A stretch of 64,000 nt of DNA, from NCBI GenBank assembly GCA_023666665.1, contig JAMPBN010000001.1, forward strand, positions 634,213 through 698,212. The letters are read 5' to 3'. This document shows positions 44,230 to 53,431 of this stretch, piece after piece. Position numbers and translations under genes: made by a program. The DNA is from Prevotella sp. (lineage in GTDB: Bacteria; Bacteroidota; Bacteroidia; Bacteroidales; Muribaculaceae). Positions within the stretch are counted from its first letter, which is position 1. The number at the start of each line of letters is the position of its first letter. The notes beneath the pieces are model-generated. The model searched no databases, was not told the origin of the DNA, and saw only the letters and a program-made list of their open reading frames with translations.

Positions 44230-47200
44230 AAAATCTTGTAAAAATCGCCGCCCTGGCACTTCTTCCCTTTGCCGTTTCAGCCCAAAGCGCTGAGGAGCAG
44301 CCCATCATAACTCTTCACTCATCGGCCTACACCGAGGTTGGCGAGTCAAATCAGTTCTCCTTTCTAATCGGTGCAACTGAAGCGACTTATATCGACGTTG
44401 ATATGGGCGCCGGCAAGAACGAAGTGGAAATCTCCGTAGCCAACATCGATACCTCTACGGGCGAATGGACCGGCACATGGATTCCCGCCCGAGCAACTGC
44501 CGACGGCACCATCAAAATCTATGGCGATGCCTCGAAAATCGACGTTGTGGTTATGGACGGCGCATATATCACCGACATTGACCTGGCCGCTTGCACCAAC
44601 CTCGAAATCCTTTCGCTGGAACACAACGCTCTCAAGAGCCTTGACCTGACTCCGCTCTCCAAACTTCAGGCTATATATATGTCTGACAACCCCTTTACGG
44701 CGGCTACTCCTCTGATTATCGGCGGTCCGAAAAACGACCTGGTGATTCTTGAGGTTGACATCATTGACCACCTCGACCCCAATTTTGACCTCAAGCTCTA
44801 TCCCAATTTGGTGACGTTTGACGCATACCATACTCTCGGACTCAAAACCATTGACCCGACCGGATGCCCCAACCTGCAGAGCCTCAGCATTGAAATGACC
44901 GCAGTAGAGAGCATCGACGTTACCAAAAATCCGCGACTCACGAGCCTCAACGTTTCGGAAAGCCGCGTTCGCACCCTCGACCTCTCGGGCAATCCCGCGC
45001 TGGTTTACCTTATGGCAGGCCACGCCAGCGGCACAATCAATACCGACGTGAAGTTCTCCTCCATTGACCTGAGCCACAACCCCGAACTCTTCTACCTCAG
45101 CCTAACCGGCAATAATATCTCATCTATTGACCTGAGCAATAATACAAAGCTGCAAAATCTCGGCCTCAACCGCTGCCAGCTCACATCGGTAGACCTCAGC
45201 AAGAACACTAACCTCTACAGCGTTGACCTCGCCACCAACAATATGACGCTGACCACCCTGCCGCTGCCCCAAACCACCTGGGGAGAATACTACTACTTGC
45301 AGCGTCCAATGCAGGTTGAGCGCGTGTATGGTGTCGGCTCCACCCTTGATTTGAGCGACAAAGTACTCCGCGACGGCACCACAACCACCGCCAAGCTCAT
45401 GCGCAAGCCGTTTACCGGCGATGCCGTAGAGCTCGATGCCGCCAACTATTCCTACGCCGACGGCAAGGTTACTTTCCTCAAAGCCGTGAGTGACTCCGTC
45501 TACGTAGAGTTCTCAAACGACGTATTCAACGAATACCGCCAGACCACTACGATGTTCCGCATCAAGGAAGCCTCTGAAGTGGGCAAGCCAACGGCGATTC
45601 TCCCCCTCAATATCGATGGCTCAAAGATGCAATTCACAATCAACGTGGGCGTTGCCGGAGCTACCGAGGCCGCTCCCAAGTCATTCCTTATTGACTTTGG
45701 CAACGGCACTCTGCAGGAATTTACCACCAAGTCAGCCGCCATTGACGCGCTGAGCCGGATTTCAATCTCCGCTCCCTCTGACTACCATGGCCGTCCTACC
45801 ATATATATGCCCGAGGGCAATGACCTTACGGCTTTTGCAATTGACGGCGTCGACGTTTATTCCATTGACTTCAAGGCCGCCACCAACCTGCAGCAACTCA
45901 GCGTTACCAACGCCGCGCTCTACAGCGTTGACCTCAGCTATAACCGCAACCTCACCTACCTCGACCTCAGCGGCAACAACCTCATGGAGCTTTCGCTGCT
46001 CGGCGTTTACGGCGACTATGAAAAGAACGTACTTCAAACCCTCAAAGCCGCCAACAACTCGCGCCTTGAAAAGCTCGAACTGCGCGACGGCAGCCCCATC
46101 AAGGTGCTTGACCTCAGCGGCAACAAGTTTACCGAGCTGCCTATGACCGAGTTCGACAACGCCACCGACATCAACATCTCCAACAACCTGCTCACCGGCG
46201 AACTCACCCTTGCTTATCAGCTCAACGCCGAGCGCATCAACATCAGCGGCAACGCCATTACTTCGCTGCTGGTCGATGAGTTTACGGCTCTGAACTACTT
46301 CAACGTGAGCAACACCTCGCTGACGTTTGCCACCATGCCGCTGCCCGCCTCGCTGCCCGCAGACTGTGAGTATATTTATTCGCCGCTCAACGACCTGGAA
46401 ATCCAGGCCAAGGCTCCGGCGGTAAATCTCACGGCTCAGAACCTCGACGGCAACACCGACTTCGTTTGGAAGAAAGCCAACGGCACGGTGCTGACCCAGG
46501 GCGTTGACATTGACTGCAACGGCGGCGGCACCCGCTTCCTCGACGAAAACCTCGGCGCCATATACTGCGAGATGACCAACCCGCTGTTTCCCGGCTTGAC
46601 GCTCAAAACCACTCAGGTTACCGTGGTCGGCGCACCCACAAATATGATTGCCACCTTTGCCGCTTCAGAGCAGGCAGCCGCCGGCGAGATTATTTTGCGC
46701 GGCAGCAAGGCTTCGGCCCTCTACATTGACTGGCGCGGCGACGGCACCGAATACATTGAATATCCTTTCAATGCCAACGAAGTGCTCTCTTACAACTTCA
46801 GCATCGCCAAGGGCGCAACCGCGAAAATCTACACCTACGACTCTGCCGAAGACCTCACCGTCTTCTCCCTCTACGGCGTTTCGATGAGCAGCATCGACGT
46901 AAGCAAGCTCACTGCACTGACCGCCCTGTCGATTGGCGGAGCCGGACTGACCGCCGAAAAGATGACGCTCCCCGCTGCCAATCTTACCGAGCTCAACCTT
47001 ACCGGCAATCAGCTCTCTTCTTTCCCTTTCGCATCGAAATATCCCAAGCTGGTGGTGCTCAACCTCAGCAACAACGCCTTTACGAGCTTCGATGCGTCGG
47101 TGGTTCCCGGAGTGCAGTGCCTATATATGGCCAACAACCAATTGTCCGAGATTAAGTTTGGCAACAAATACCTGTGGGACCTCCACCTCAACGGCAACGC

Positions 47201-47810
47201 CTTTGAGAGCATCAACCTCAGCGGCCTCGATGCCGTGGAGCAGCTGTTCCTCAATAATAATCAGCTCTCATCCATTGACCTCGCTCCCGTGGGCAAAACC
47301 CTGGCGGCGCTGAGCCTTGTGGGCAACAAGTTTACCTTTGCCACTCTCCCTGACCCCGCCGTAGCTCCCAAAATGACCGTGATGCTCTATGGCTTGCAGC
47401 AACCCCTGGTTGTTGATTGCGTTGACGGTCAGGTTGACCTCTCTGCCCAGGCCGACATTCGAGGCACCGCTACGACCTACGTATGGTATCTCGGCCAGGC
47501 CACCCTCGATGCCGACTCCGGCGAATACGTGGGCGAAACCCTCTACGAAGGCACGGAATACACCGTTGACGGCGGCATTACCACATTCCACTCCACCTTT
47601 GACGAAAAAGTAATGTGCGTGATGGCCAACGAGCTATATCCAAACCTCTTACTCACCACCGAGCGCCTGACCATTGATAAGGCAGGCATCGAAGAAGTGG
47701 AAAGTGAGAAGTGCACAGTGGACAGTGGCATCTACGACCTTGCCGGGCGCCGCGTCAGCAAACCCGCCCACGGCATCTACATCATCAACGGCCGCAAAAT
47801 CAAACTGTAA
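44226..47810 (+). CDS. Secreted leucine-rich-repeat protein with three large repeated modules
   Basis: A 1194-residue exported protein (signal MKNLVKIAALALLPFAVSAQ) with many bacterial LRR units of the LxxLDLSxNxL type. It is built from three copies of one module at about residues 25-445, 456-797 and 800-1150. Each copy has a beta domain (for example IDVDMGAG, LIDFGNGTLQEF, YIDWRGDGTEYI), then an LRR block starting with an SIDL-type strand, a T(L/M)PLP-like cap and an Ig-like domain (VDLSAQ, VNLTAQ). The tail IYDLAGRRVSKPAHG then IYIINGRKIKL matches two other secreted proteins here. LRR proteins of this kind usually bind host or bacterial surface ligands. It is translationally coupled to the upstream protease, so the two products probably work together. 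Confidence 0.82.
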   Translation: MKNLVKIAALALLPFAVSAQSAEEQPIITLHSSAYTEVGESNQFSFLIGATEATYIDVDMGAGKNEVEISVANIDTSTGEWTGTWIPARATADGTIKIYGDASKIDVVVMDGAYITDIDLAACTNLEILSLEHNALKSLDLTPLSKLQAIYMSDNPFTAATPLIIGGPKNDLVILEVDIIDHLDPNFDLKLYPNLVTFDAYHTLGLKTIDPTGCPNLQSLSIEMTAVESIDVTKNPRLTSLNVSESRVRTLDLSGNPALVYLMAGHASGTINTDVKFSSIDLSHNPELFYLSLTGNNISSIDLSNNTKLQNLGLNRCQLTSVDLSKNTNLYSVDLATNNMTLTTLPLPQTTWGEYYYLQRPMQVERVYGVGSTLDLSDKVLRDGTTTTAKLMRKPFTGDAVELDAANYSYADGKVTFLKAVSDSVYVEFSNDVFNEYRQTTTMFRIKEASEVGKPTAILPLNIDGSKMQFTINVGVAGATEAAPKSFLIDFGNGTLQEFTTKSAAIDALSRISISAPSDYHGRPTIYMPEGNDLTAFAIDGVDVYSIDFKAATNLQQLSVTNAALYSVDLSYNRNLTYLDLSGNNLMELSLLGVYGDYEKNVLQTLKAANNSRLEKLELRDGSPIKVLDLSGNKFTELPMTEFDNATDINISNNLLTGELTLAYQLNAERINISGNAITSLLVDEFTALNYFNVSNTSLTFATMPLPASLPADCEYIYSPLNDLEIQAKAPAVNLTAQNLDGNTDFVWKKANGTVLTQGVDIDCNGGGTRFLDENLGAIYCEMTNPLFPGLTLKTTQVTVVGAPTNMIATFAASEQAAAGEIILRGSKASALYIDWRGDGTEYIEYPFNANEVLSYNFSIAKGATAKIYTYDSAEDLTVFSLYGVSMSSIDVSKLTALTALSIGGAGLTAEKMTLPAANLTELNLTGNQLSSFPFASKYPKLVVLNLSNNAFTSFDASVVPGVQCLYMANNQLSEIKFGNKYLWDLHLNGNAFESINLSGLDAVEQLFLNNNQLSSIDLAPVGKTLAALSLVGNKFTFATLPDPAVAPKMTVMLYGLQQPLVVDCVDGQVDLSAQADIRGTATTYVWYLGQATLDADSGEYVGETLYEGTEYTVDGGITTFHSTFDEKVMCVMANELYPNLLLTTERLTIDKAGIEEVESEKCTVDSGIYDLAGRRVSKPAHGIYIINGRKIKL

Positions 47811-47865
47811 TTAAATATAACGAACAACAAATTTTTATAAACCTATCAAATAACACTTACTTAAA

Positions 47866-50808
47866 ATGAAAAAGCTAAAAACTTTGTTATGCGCGTTGCT
47901 GGCTTCGGGTGCAGTACATACTGCCTCAGCCTTGAACGTCGTAGTCAATGTGGATGATGCTTCGCGCGTCACTTGTCAGAGTCCGGACGGCGACAATATC
48001 CAACCGGAGGGGAACTCGTTTAAGTTCTCTTGTGAAGAAGACGACATGTATTTCTTCACATGCAAAGATGGCTATCAATTTGCAAGCATTATCGACCCTG
48101 ACGGCGATGACTGCATGTATTATGAAGGAGAAGTCTTCGAAAACTATTTTTGGCAAATGGGCTATGCCTTCGGTATTAGTGAAGGTACGTACACCGTTAC
48201 CACCAAGGAGGCCGCCGGCGGTGAAGTCAATACCACTTTCAGCGTTCACGTTGACAATGCTGCTGCCGTTACAATGCTTAACCAGAAAACTCATACTGAA
48301 GTGACCCTGGTAGATGGTGACAACACCTTGGAATGCGATGAAACCGGCGGTTTCTATCAGATAACCAAGAAAAACTATGAATCCAAAGATATTTACAGCG
48401 TAAAAGTAAATGGTGTCGCAAAAACTGATAGTTATGGATATTACAATATCTCGGTGATGCCCGGTGATGTGGTTGATATTCAGACCGAATGGCCCGATGC
48501 TGATGCCACCATCACGTTTACTTACAATCCCAAAGGCAAGGGTTGTATTACCAACGTGAAAGTTGACAATGTATTGGTTGACGACTTCGACGGCGAGAGT
48601 CTTACTGTGAAGCTCGGCAGCACATTGAGCTTTGAAAAGACCAACAACTGGAGCGTTACAAGCTGCAACCTTAACGGCACTACTCAATCTTATTTCAATT
48701 ACTACAGCGGAGTTGTGAAAGGCGATATGGAGTTCTCGTTTGTTGCAGAATACGATGACCCTTATATCACCCTTAATATCAACATTGACAACGACAATGC
48801 CGTAAAGACCAGCTACTATAGCTCTACTACATATTCCGACGTTGAGCAGATTCTCGAAGCCGGCGATAACGAAGTTACGGTAGAGAAAAATAAAACCGTA
48901 TATTTTAAAGCGATAGCTCCTTATGGAATTAAGGAGATTCTTGATCTTGATCTCGGCTCACCACTTTCAGTTTACGCAGGTCAAGCCTCCGCATACGTCT
49001 CCGGAACCAAGAACTATAAAATTACCACTTTTGACGAAGAAAAAGCACGCACCGCCACCGCAATTTTCAATATTGACAATGCTGAGAATGTCACCGTGCG
49101 CCGCGTTAACGACTCTTATACTTTCACCAACCTTCAGGCCGGCAAGAATGAAATCAAATTCAACCCCGAAACGGAAACTAATTTCGCTGTTTTCGCTCAG
49201 ACGAATGTGCCTCTGTGGGAAGTGAAATTCAATGGCGAACCCGTACAAGACCAGTCGGGATATTATTATCTGACTCTTACCGATGGCTGCACCGTTGACG
49301 TTACCGCCACAATCCCCGACATTGACATCACTGCAACCTTCGACATCACCGACGAAGATGCTGCTGAAAATCTTATTACCGGAGTGAAAGTCGATAACCA
49401 GGAAATTGAATTCAATGGCAAAACTCTGAACCTCAAAGCCGGACAGCAGATTGCGCTGACATTCGATAATTTCTACAAGATTGACAGCTTTAAGGTAGGA
49501 GAAAACGAAAAACCCGTTGCTTCAACCTCATATACCTCAAGTGTGCTGATGGCCGACACCAAATTTACCATCGCGGCTCATAAGCTTTCTACCATCAAGG
49601 TGAATGTGATTGTTGACGACCCCGCCAACATCTCAGTCGGTAACGGCTACAATGTTTATAGCGGCGCTTATATGTTTGAAGGACTGCAAGCCGGCGAAAA
49701 CGAAGTTGAGATTCCTGAAAACAACAACGGTATCTGCTGGAAGATAAATGACGGTTGCGAACTCGTCAGCGTAAAACTCAACGGCGTTGAAGAAAATCTG
49801 CAATCTAATTATAACAACTCAGTAACCGTTAAGGACGGCGATGAGGTTGAGTTCACTACTTATAAAATCGCTTACGACAAGACTGCTATACTCTGGATTG
49901 ACAATAGAGAAGCCGCCGATCAATATTTCAGCTTTGGTGGTAACCGCAGTGGTGATTCCAAATCAGTTGACGGCGCTACCGGCTACACGGAATTCAACTT
50001 CCGCGATGCTATGAATCCGATGTCTCTGTCCTGGTATGGTCAGGAAGCAAAAGTTGGTAAGGTTTACAAGAATAACGAATTGGTAAATCCTGATTTTGAG
50101 GGATCCACCTCCCATACAATTACAGTTGAAGACGGCGATGTAATCAAGGTGTTCCTTGCCACCGAACCCGTTGAGAGCAAACTTAGCTTCGACGTTGAAG
50201 AGGGCATTGAGGTTAGCGCTACCACCGACCGCATCGTGGCCGTTGAAGACCTCAGCAAGGAACTGACCGTGTTTAACGGCACTGAAGTTGCATTCAGCGT
50301 TAAGGGCGACGGCGTAGTGGTGAAAAACGGCGACACCGAACTGACCCCCGACGAAGATGGCAACTACGTAGTTACCGTTAACGGCGACACCGCTCTGAGC
50401 ATCAAGAAAGCCGCCAAAGGCAACCTGGTACTGACTCTCAGCGAAACAGAACTCACCCTCGAGGAGGGCGAAACCGCAACTCTCGGCGCAAACTACACCG
50501 CCGACGATGACGTAACCGTAGAAAAGAAAGAGTTCACTTCGTCAGACGATGCCGTAGCTACCGTAAGCGCCGAGGGCATCGTAACTGCAGTTAAGGCCGG
50601 CGAAGCTACCATCACCGTAACTCTCACCGACAACTATGGCCGCGAGTTCACTGCAACCTGCAAGGTTACCGTAACCGAAAAGTCCGGAATCATTGAAATT
50701 GCCAACGGTCAGCTCGGCAGCGAGGTTTACGACCTGCAAGGCCGCCGCGTCAACAAGTCCGGCAAGGGTCTCTACATCATCAACGGCAAGAAAACCCTGG
50801 TTAAGTAA
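47866..50808 (+). CDS. Secreted protein of about seven 90-residue repeats with a BIG2 domain
   Basis: A 980-residue exported protein (signal MKKLKTLLCALLASGAVHTASA). Most of it consists of diverged repeats beginning with an I/V-D-N/D-(A/P) motif: NVDDASRV, HVDNAAAV, NIDNDNAV, NIDNAENV, IVDDPANI, WIDNREAA. Each continues with a G-x-NEV strand and an x-V-x-(L/F)-NG loop. Near residues 850-945 is a group 2 bacterial Ig-like domain (LSETELTLEEGETATL, VSAEGIVTAVKAGEATITV). The end is VYDLQGRRVNKSGKG then LYIINGKKTLVK. No enzyme motif is seen; it is probably a surface or matrix protein. It lies 55 bases after the LRR gene without its own clear promoter and is followed by a strong terminator, so it likely shares the protease-LRR operon. 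Confidence 0.75.
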   Translation: MKKLKTLLCALLASGAVHTASALNVVVNVDDASRVTCQSPDGDNIQPEGNSFKFSCEEDDMYFFTCKDGYQFASIIDPDGDDCMYYEGEVFENYFWQMGYAFGISEGTYTVTTKEAAGGEVNTTFSVHVDNAAAVTMLNQKTHTEVTLVDGDNTLECDETGGFYQITKKNYESKDIYSVKVNGVAKTDSYGYYNISVMPGDVVDIQTEWPDADATITFTYNPKGKGCITNVKVDNVLVDDFDGESLTVKLGSTLSFEKTNNWSVTSCNLNGTTQSYFNYYSGVVKGDMEFSFVAEYDDPYITLNINIDNDNAVKTSYYSSTTYSDVEQILEAGDNEVTVEKNKTVYFKAIAPYGIKEILDLDLGSPLSVYAGQASAYVSGTKNYKITTFDEEKARTATAIFNIDNAENVTVRRVNDSYTFTNLQAGKNEIKFNPETETNFAVFAQTNVPLWEVKFNGEPVQDQSGYYYLTLTDGCTVDVTATIPDIDITATFDITDEDAAENLITGVKVDNQEIEFNGKTLNLKAGQQIALTFDNFYKIDSFKVGENEKPVASTSYTSSVLMADTKFTIAAHKLSTIKVNVIVDDPANISVGNGYNVYSGAYMFEGLQAGENEVEIPENNNGICWKINDGCELVSVKLNGVEENLQSNYNNSVTVKDGDEVEFTTYKIAYDKTAILWIDNREAADQYFSFGGNRSGDSKSVDGATGYTEFNFRDAMNPMSLSWYGQEAKVGKVYKNNELVNPDFEGSTSHTITVEDGDVIKVFLATEPVESKLSFDVEEGIEVSATTDRIVAVEDLSKELTVFNGTEVAFSVKGDGVVVKNGDTELTPDEDGNYVVTVNGDTALSIKKAAKGNLVLTLSETELTLEEGETATLGANYTADDDVTVEKKEFTSSDDAVATVSAEGIVTAVKAGEATITVTLTDNYGREFTATCKVTVTEKSGIIEIANGQLGSEVYDLQGRRVNKSGKGLYIINGKKTLVK

Positions 50809-50842
50809 TGCATAATTAACAATGCATAATGCATAATTGAGG
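50808..50842. repeat. Heptamer repeat, five units (ATGCATA, ATTAACA, ATTGAGG)
   Basis: In-phase units ATGCATA, ATTAACA, ATGCATA, ATGCATA and ATTGAGG run from the last base of the stop codon into the first bases of the terminator stem. Confidence 0.75.
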
Positions 50843-50872
50843 CGCGGCCGCGTGGTCGCGCCTCTTGTTTTG
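50839..50872 (+). terminator. Intrinsic terminator of the protease-LRR-repeat-protein operon
   Basis: GAGGCGCGGCC and GGTCGCGCCTC (one G-U) form an 11-bp stem with loop GCGT, followed by TTGTTTTG. Confidence 0.9.
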
Positions 50873-50914
50873 TCGTGGGGGCTCAGGCTTAAAGCCCGGC
50901 TTTCTATGTCGTCG

Positions 50915-50942
50915 GCCCCTAACACCTAACGCCCAATGCCCA
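50915..50942. repeat. Heptamer repeat, four units (GCCCCTA, ACACCTA, ACGCCCA, ATGCCCA)
   Basis: Four in-phase 7-bp units of the same family. They end exactly where a 10-bp inverted repeat begins upstream of feoAB. Confidence 0.75.
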
Positions 50943-50965
50943 AAATACCCTAATGAGGGTATTTT
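50942..50965. promoter_or_regulatory. 10-bp inverted repeat upstream of feoAB, possible operator
   Basis: AAAATACCCT and AGGGTATTTT are exact complements around AATG. A weak -7-like box GAAATTTG (50985-50992) lies such that its -33 position (about 50961-50964) overlaps the right arm, an arrangement expected for a repressor site. It could instead be a short terminator. Iron-dependent control is inference only. Confidence 0.45.
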
Positions 50966-51018
50966 ACGCCCGGATAATAATTGCGAAATTTGCAGCAGTT
51001 AAAAAGTCGACAATATTT

Positions 51019-53373
51019 ATGAGATTGAGTGAACTACGCGACGGACAGGCAGCTTACGTGGTCAAAATCCTTGGCCGCGGTGCCTTCCGCAAGCGTCTTA
51101 CCGAAATGGGGTTCGTCAGGGGAAAGAAAGTCACCAAAGTGCTGTGTGCGCCGATGAACGACCCGGTGAAGTATTCGCTGCTGGGCTATGAGGTGTCGTT
51201 GCGCCGCTCCGAAGCCGAACTCGTCGAGGTAATCGAGGCTGCCGAGGGCGTGGTCCCCGAAATTCCAGATGCCAATACGCGCCTTGCCGAAAACGAAGAT
51301 GATGAGCTGCTTCCGGCTCTTGAACGCCGCAGCCACACCATCAACATTGCCCTCATCGGCAACCCCAACTGCGGCAAAACCTCGATGTTTAACTCCCTGA
51401 GCGGAGCCACTGAACACGTCGGCAACTACTCCGGTGTGACCGTCGAGGCCAAAAAGGGTCACTTTGAATACGGCGGTTATCACTTCAACGTCGTCGACCT
51501 CCCCGGTACATACTCCCTGGCTGCATATTCGCCTGAGGAGTTGTATGTTCGCCGCTATCTTGCCTCCGAGACTCCCGACGTTATTGTCAACGTCGTGGTT
51601 GCCTCGAATCTTGAGCGCAACCTGTATCTCACCACCGAGCTAATTGACATGGACCGCTCGATGGTGGTGGCACTCAATATGTATGACGAGATCGAGGAGT
51701 CGGGTCAGAAACTTGACTACGAGCTGCTTGGCGCAATGGTCGGAGTGCCGATGGTTCCCACCGTGAGTAAAACCGGGCGGGGAATGCACGAGCTGCTCGA
51801 CACGATAATCCGCGTCTACGAAGGCCGCGAAGAGTCGGTGCGCCACGTGCATATCACCCTCGGCGAAGACATTCAGCAGGCGCTCACTCCCATTAAAGAC
51901 ATCATCAAGGCCGACACCTCCATACCACCGAAATTTGCCGCCCGCTATCTGGCGCTGAAATTTCTTGAGGGCGACGAGGAGGTGGAGTCGCAGCTACGCG
52001 ACAAGCCTTACTACCCTCAGCTCCATGAGCTGCGCGAGCGCGGACAGAAGCTGATTGAAACCCGCATGAACGAGGACGTTACCTCGGCAATCGCGGCTGA
52101 GAAATATGGCTTTATCGACGGTGCCTTGGCCGAGACGATGAGCGGCGAGCGCCTGTCGTCAACCTCCACCACCTCGGTGATTGATGCGTTCGTCACCAAC
52201 CGACTGTTCGGCATTCCGCTCTTCTTGGGTATAATGTTCTGCATCTTTTGGCTGACGTTCAGCGTCGGTCAATATCCTATGGACTGGATTGAGAGCGGAG
52301 TTGAATGGCTCGGACAGCTCGTGCAGACATATTTCCCCGCCGGGCCGCTCAAAGACCTCCTGGCCGACGGCGTGATTGGCGGCGTTGGCAGCGTTATAGT
52401 GTTCCTACCCAATATTTTGATTCTCTACGCCTGCATCTCTTTTATGGAAGACTCGGGCTATATGGCGCGTGCTGCATTCATCATGGACCGCTCGATGCAC
52501 CGCATCGGGCTGCACGGCAAGAGCTTCATTCCGCTGCTTATGGGCTTCGGCTGCAATGTGCCGGCCATTATGGCGACCCGCGCAATCGAGAGCCGCTCCA
52601 GTCGCCTGATTACCATAATGATAAATCCGTTTATGAGCTGCTCGGCGCGACTGCCGATATATTTGCTGCTCATCGGCACGTTCTTCAGCAGTCATGCCGC
52701 GCTGGTGTTCTTCTGTCTCTACGCCCTCGGTGTTTGCATGGCAATGCTGACGGCTCGGCTCCTGCGCCGCTTTGTGTGGACAAAAGATGAAACGCCCTTC
52801 GTTATGGAGCTACCGCCATATCGCGTGCCGACGGCGAAGGCCGTGGTGCGCCACACCTGGGCCAAGGGCAAGCAATATCTGCAGAAAATGGGCGGCATAA
52901 TCCTGGTGGCCTGCATAGTTGTGTGGGCGCTGAACTACTTTCCGCAGAAAACTGACCAAAATCCCGAGCAGGATTCATATCTTGAAATGCTCGGCAAGGC
53001 GGTAAACCCAGTGATGGAACCTATCGGCATGCACTGGCGTGCCACTGTTGCCGCCATAGCCGGAGTACCCGCCAAGGAAATAGTGGTCAGCACCCTCGGA
53101 GTGCTTTATACCGGCAGCGAAGAAGTCACCGAATCGGCTCTGAGCGAGCGCCTTACCGCGCCGCAACCCGCTACCGGCCAACCCGACTTCACCCCAGCCT
53201 CGGCTCTGGCATTCCTGGTGTTCATTTTGCTCTATTGTCCCTGCATTGCCACGCTCGTTGCCATTACCAAGGAATCCGGCTCATGGAAATATGGCGCTTT
53301 TTCCGCCGTTTACAACACGTTGCTTGCCTGGCTGGTGGCCTTTGCGGTATATCGCATAGCGCTGCTCTTCTGA
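51019..53373 (+). CDS. feoB: Fused FeoA-FeoB ferrous iron transporter
   Basis: A 784-residue inner-membrane iron(II) transporter. Residues 1-75 are a FeoA-type SH3 domain (MRLSELRDGQAAYVVKI, RLTEMGFVRGKKV). A G domain follows with GNPNCGKTS (about 116), the switch NYSGVTVEAKKG, DLPGTYSL and NMYDE. The membrane domain has two gate repeats with conserved Cys (CNVPAIMATRAIE, CPCIATLVAITKE). The FeoA-FeoB fusion is common in Bacteroidales. The open frame extends to 50953, but ATG 51019 matches FeoA and sits after the presumed promoter. A possible operator lies just upstream. Confidence 0.95.
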   Translation: MRLSELRDGQAAYVVKILGRGAFRKRLTEMGFVRGKKVTKVLCAPMNDPVKYSLLGYEVSLRRSEAELVEVIEAAEGVVPEIPDANTRLAENEDDELLPALERRSHTINIALIGNPNCGKTSMFNSLSGATEHVGNYSGVTVEAKKGHFEYGGYHFNVVDLPGTYSLAAYSPEELYVRRYLASETPDVIVNVVVASNLERNLYLTTELIDMDRSMVVALNMYDEIEESGQKLDYELLGAMVGVPMVPTVSKTGRGMHELLDTIIRVYEGREESVRHVHITLGEDIQQALTPIKDIIKADTSIPPKFAARYLALKFLEGDEEVESQLRDKPYYPQLHELRERGQKLIETRMNEDVTSAIAAEKYGFIDGALAETMSGERLSSTSTTSVIDAFVTNRLFGIPLFLGIMFCIFWLTFSVGQYPMDWIESGVEWLGQLVQTYFPAGPLKDLLADGVIGGVGSVIVFLPNILILYACISFMEDSGYMARAAFIMDRSMHRIGLHGKSFIPLLMGFGCNVPAIMATRAIESRSSRLITIMINPFMSCSARLPIYLLLIGTFFSSHAALVFFCLYALGVCMAMLTARLLRRFVWTKDETPFVMELPPYRVPTAKAVVRHTWAKGKQYLQKMGGIILVACIVVWALNYFPQKTDQNPEQDSYLEMLGKAVNPVMEPIGMHWRATVAAIAGVPAKEIVVSTLGVLYTGSEEVTESALSERLTAPQPATGQPDFTPASALAFLVFILLYCPCIATLVAITKESGSWKYGAFSAVYNTLLAWLVAFAVYRIALLF

Positions 53374-53403
53374 TTGAAAATTTCAAAAAAATTCGTACCT
53401 TTG
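53374..53403 (+). promoter_or_regulatory. Promoter of the MFS-hydrolase-Mur ligase operon
   Basis: TTG (53374-53376), 19 bases, TACCTTTG (53396-53403); ATG at 53432. The -33 box overlaps the feoAB stop region. Confidence 0.72.
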
Positions 53404-53431
53404 CGAAAAATTTTTAATCACATTTTGCAAA

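Noticed and set aside
50953-51018. N-terminal extension of FeoA-FeoB
   Set aside because: FeoA homology begins at 51019 and the upstream part overlaps the presumed promoter and inverted repeat.
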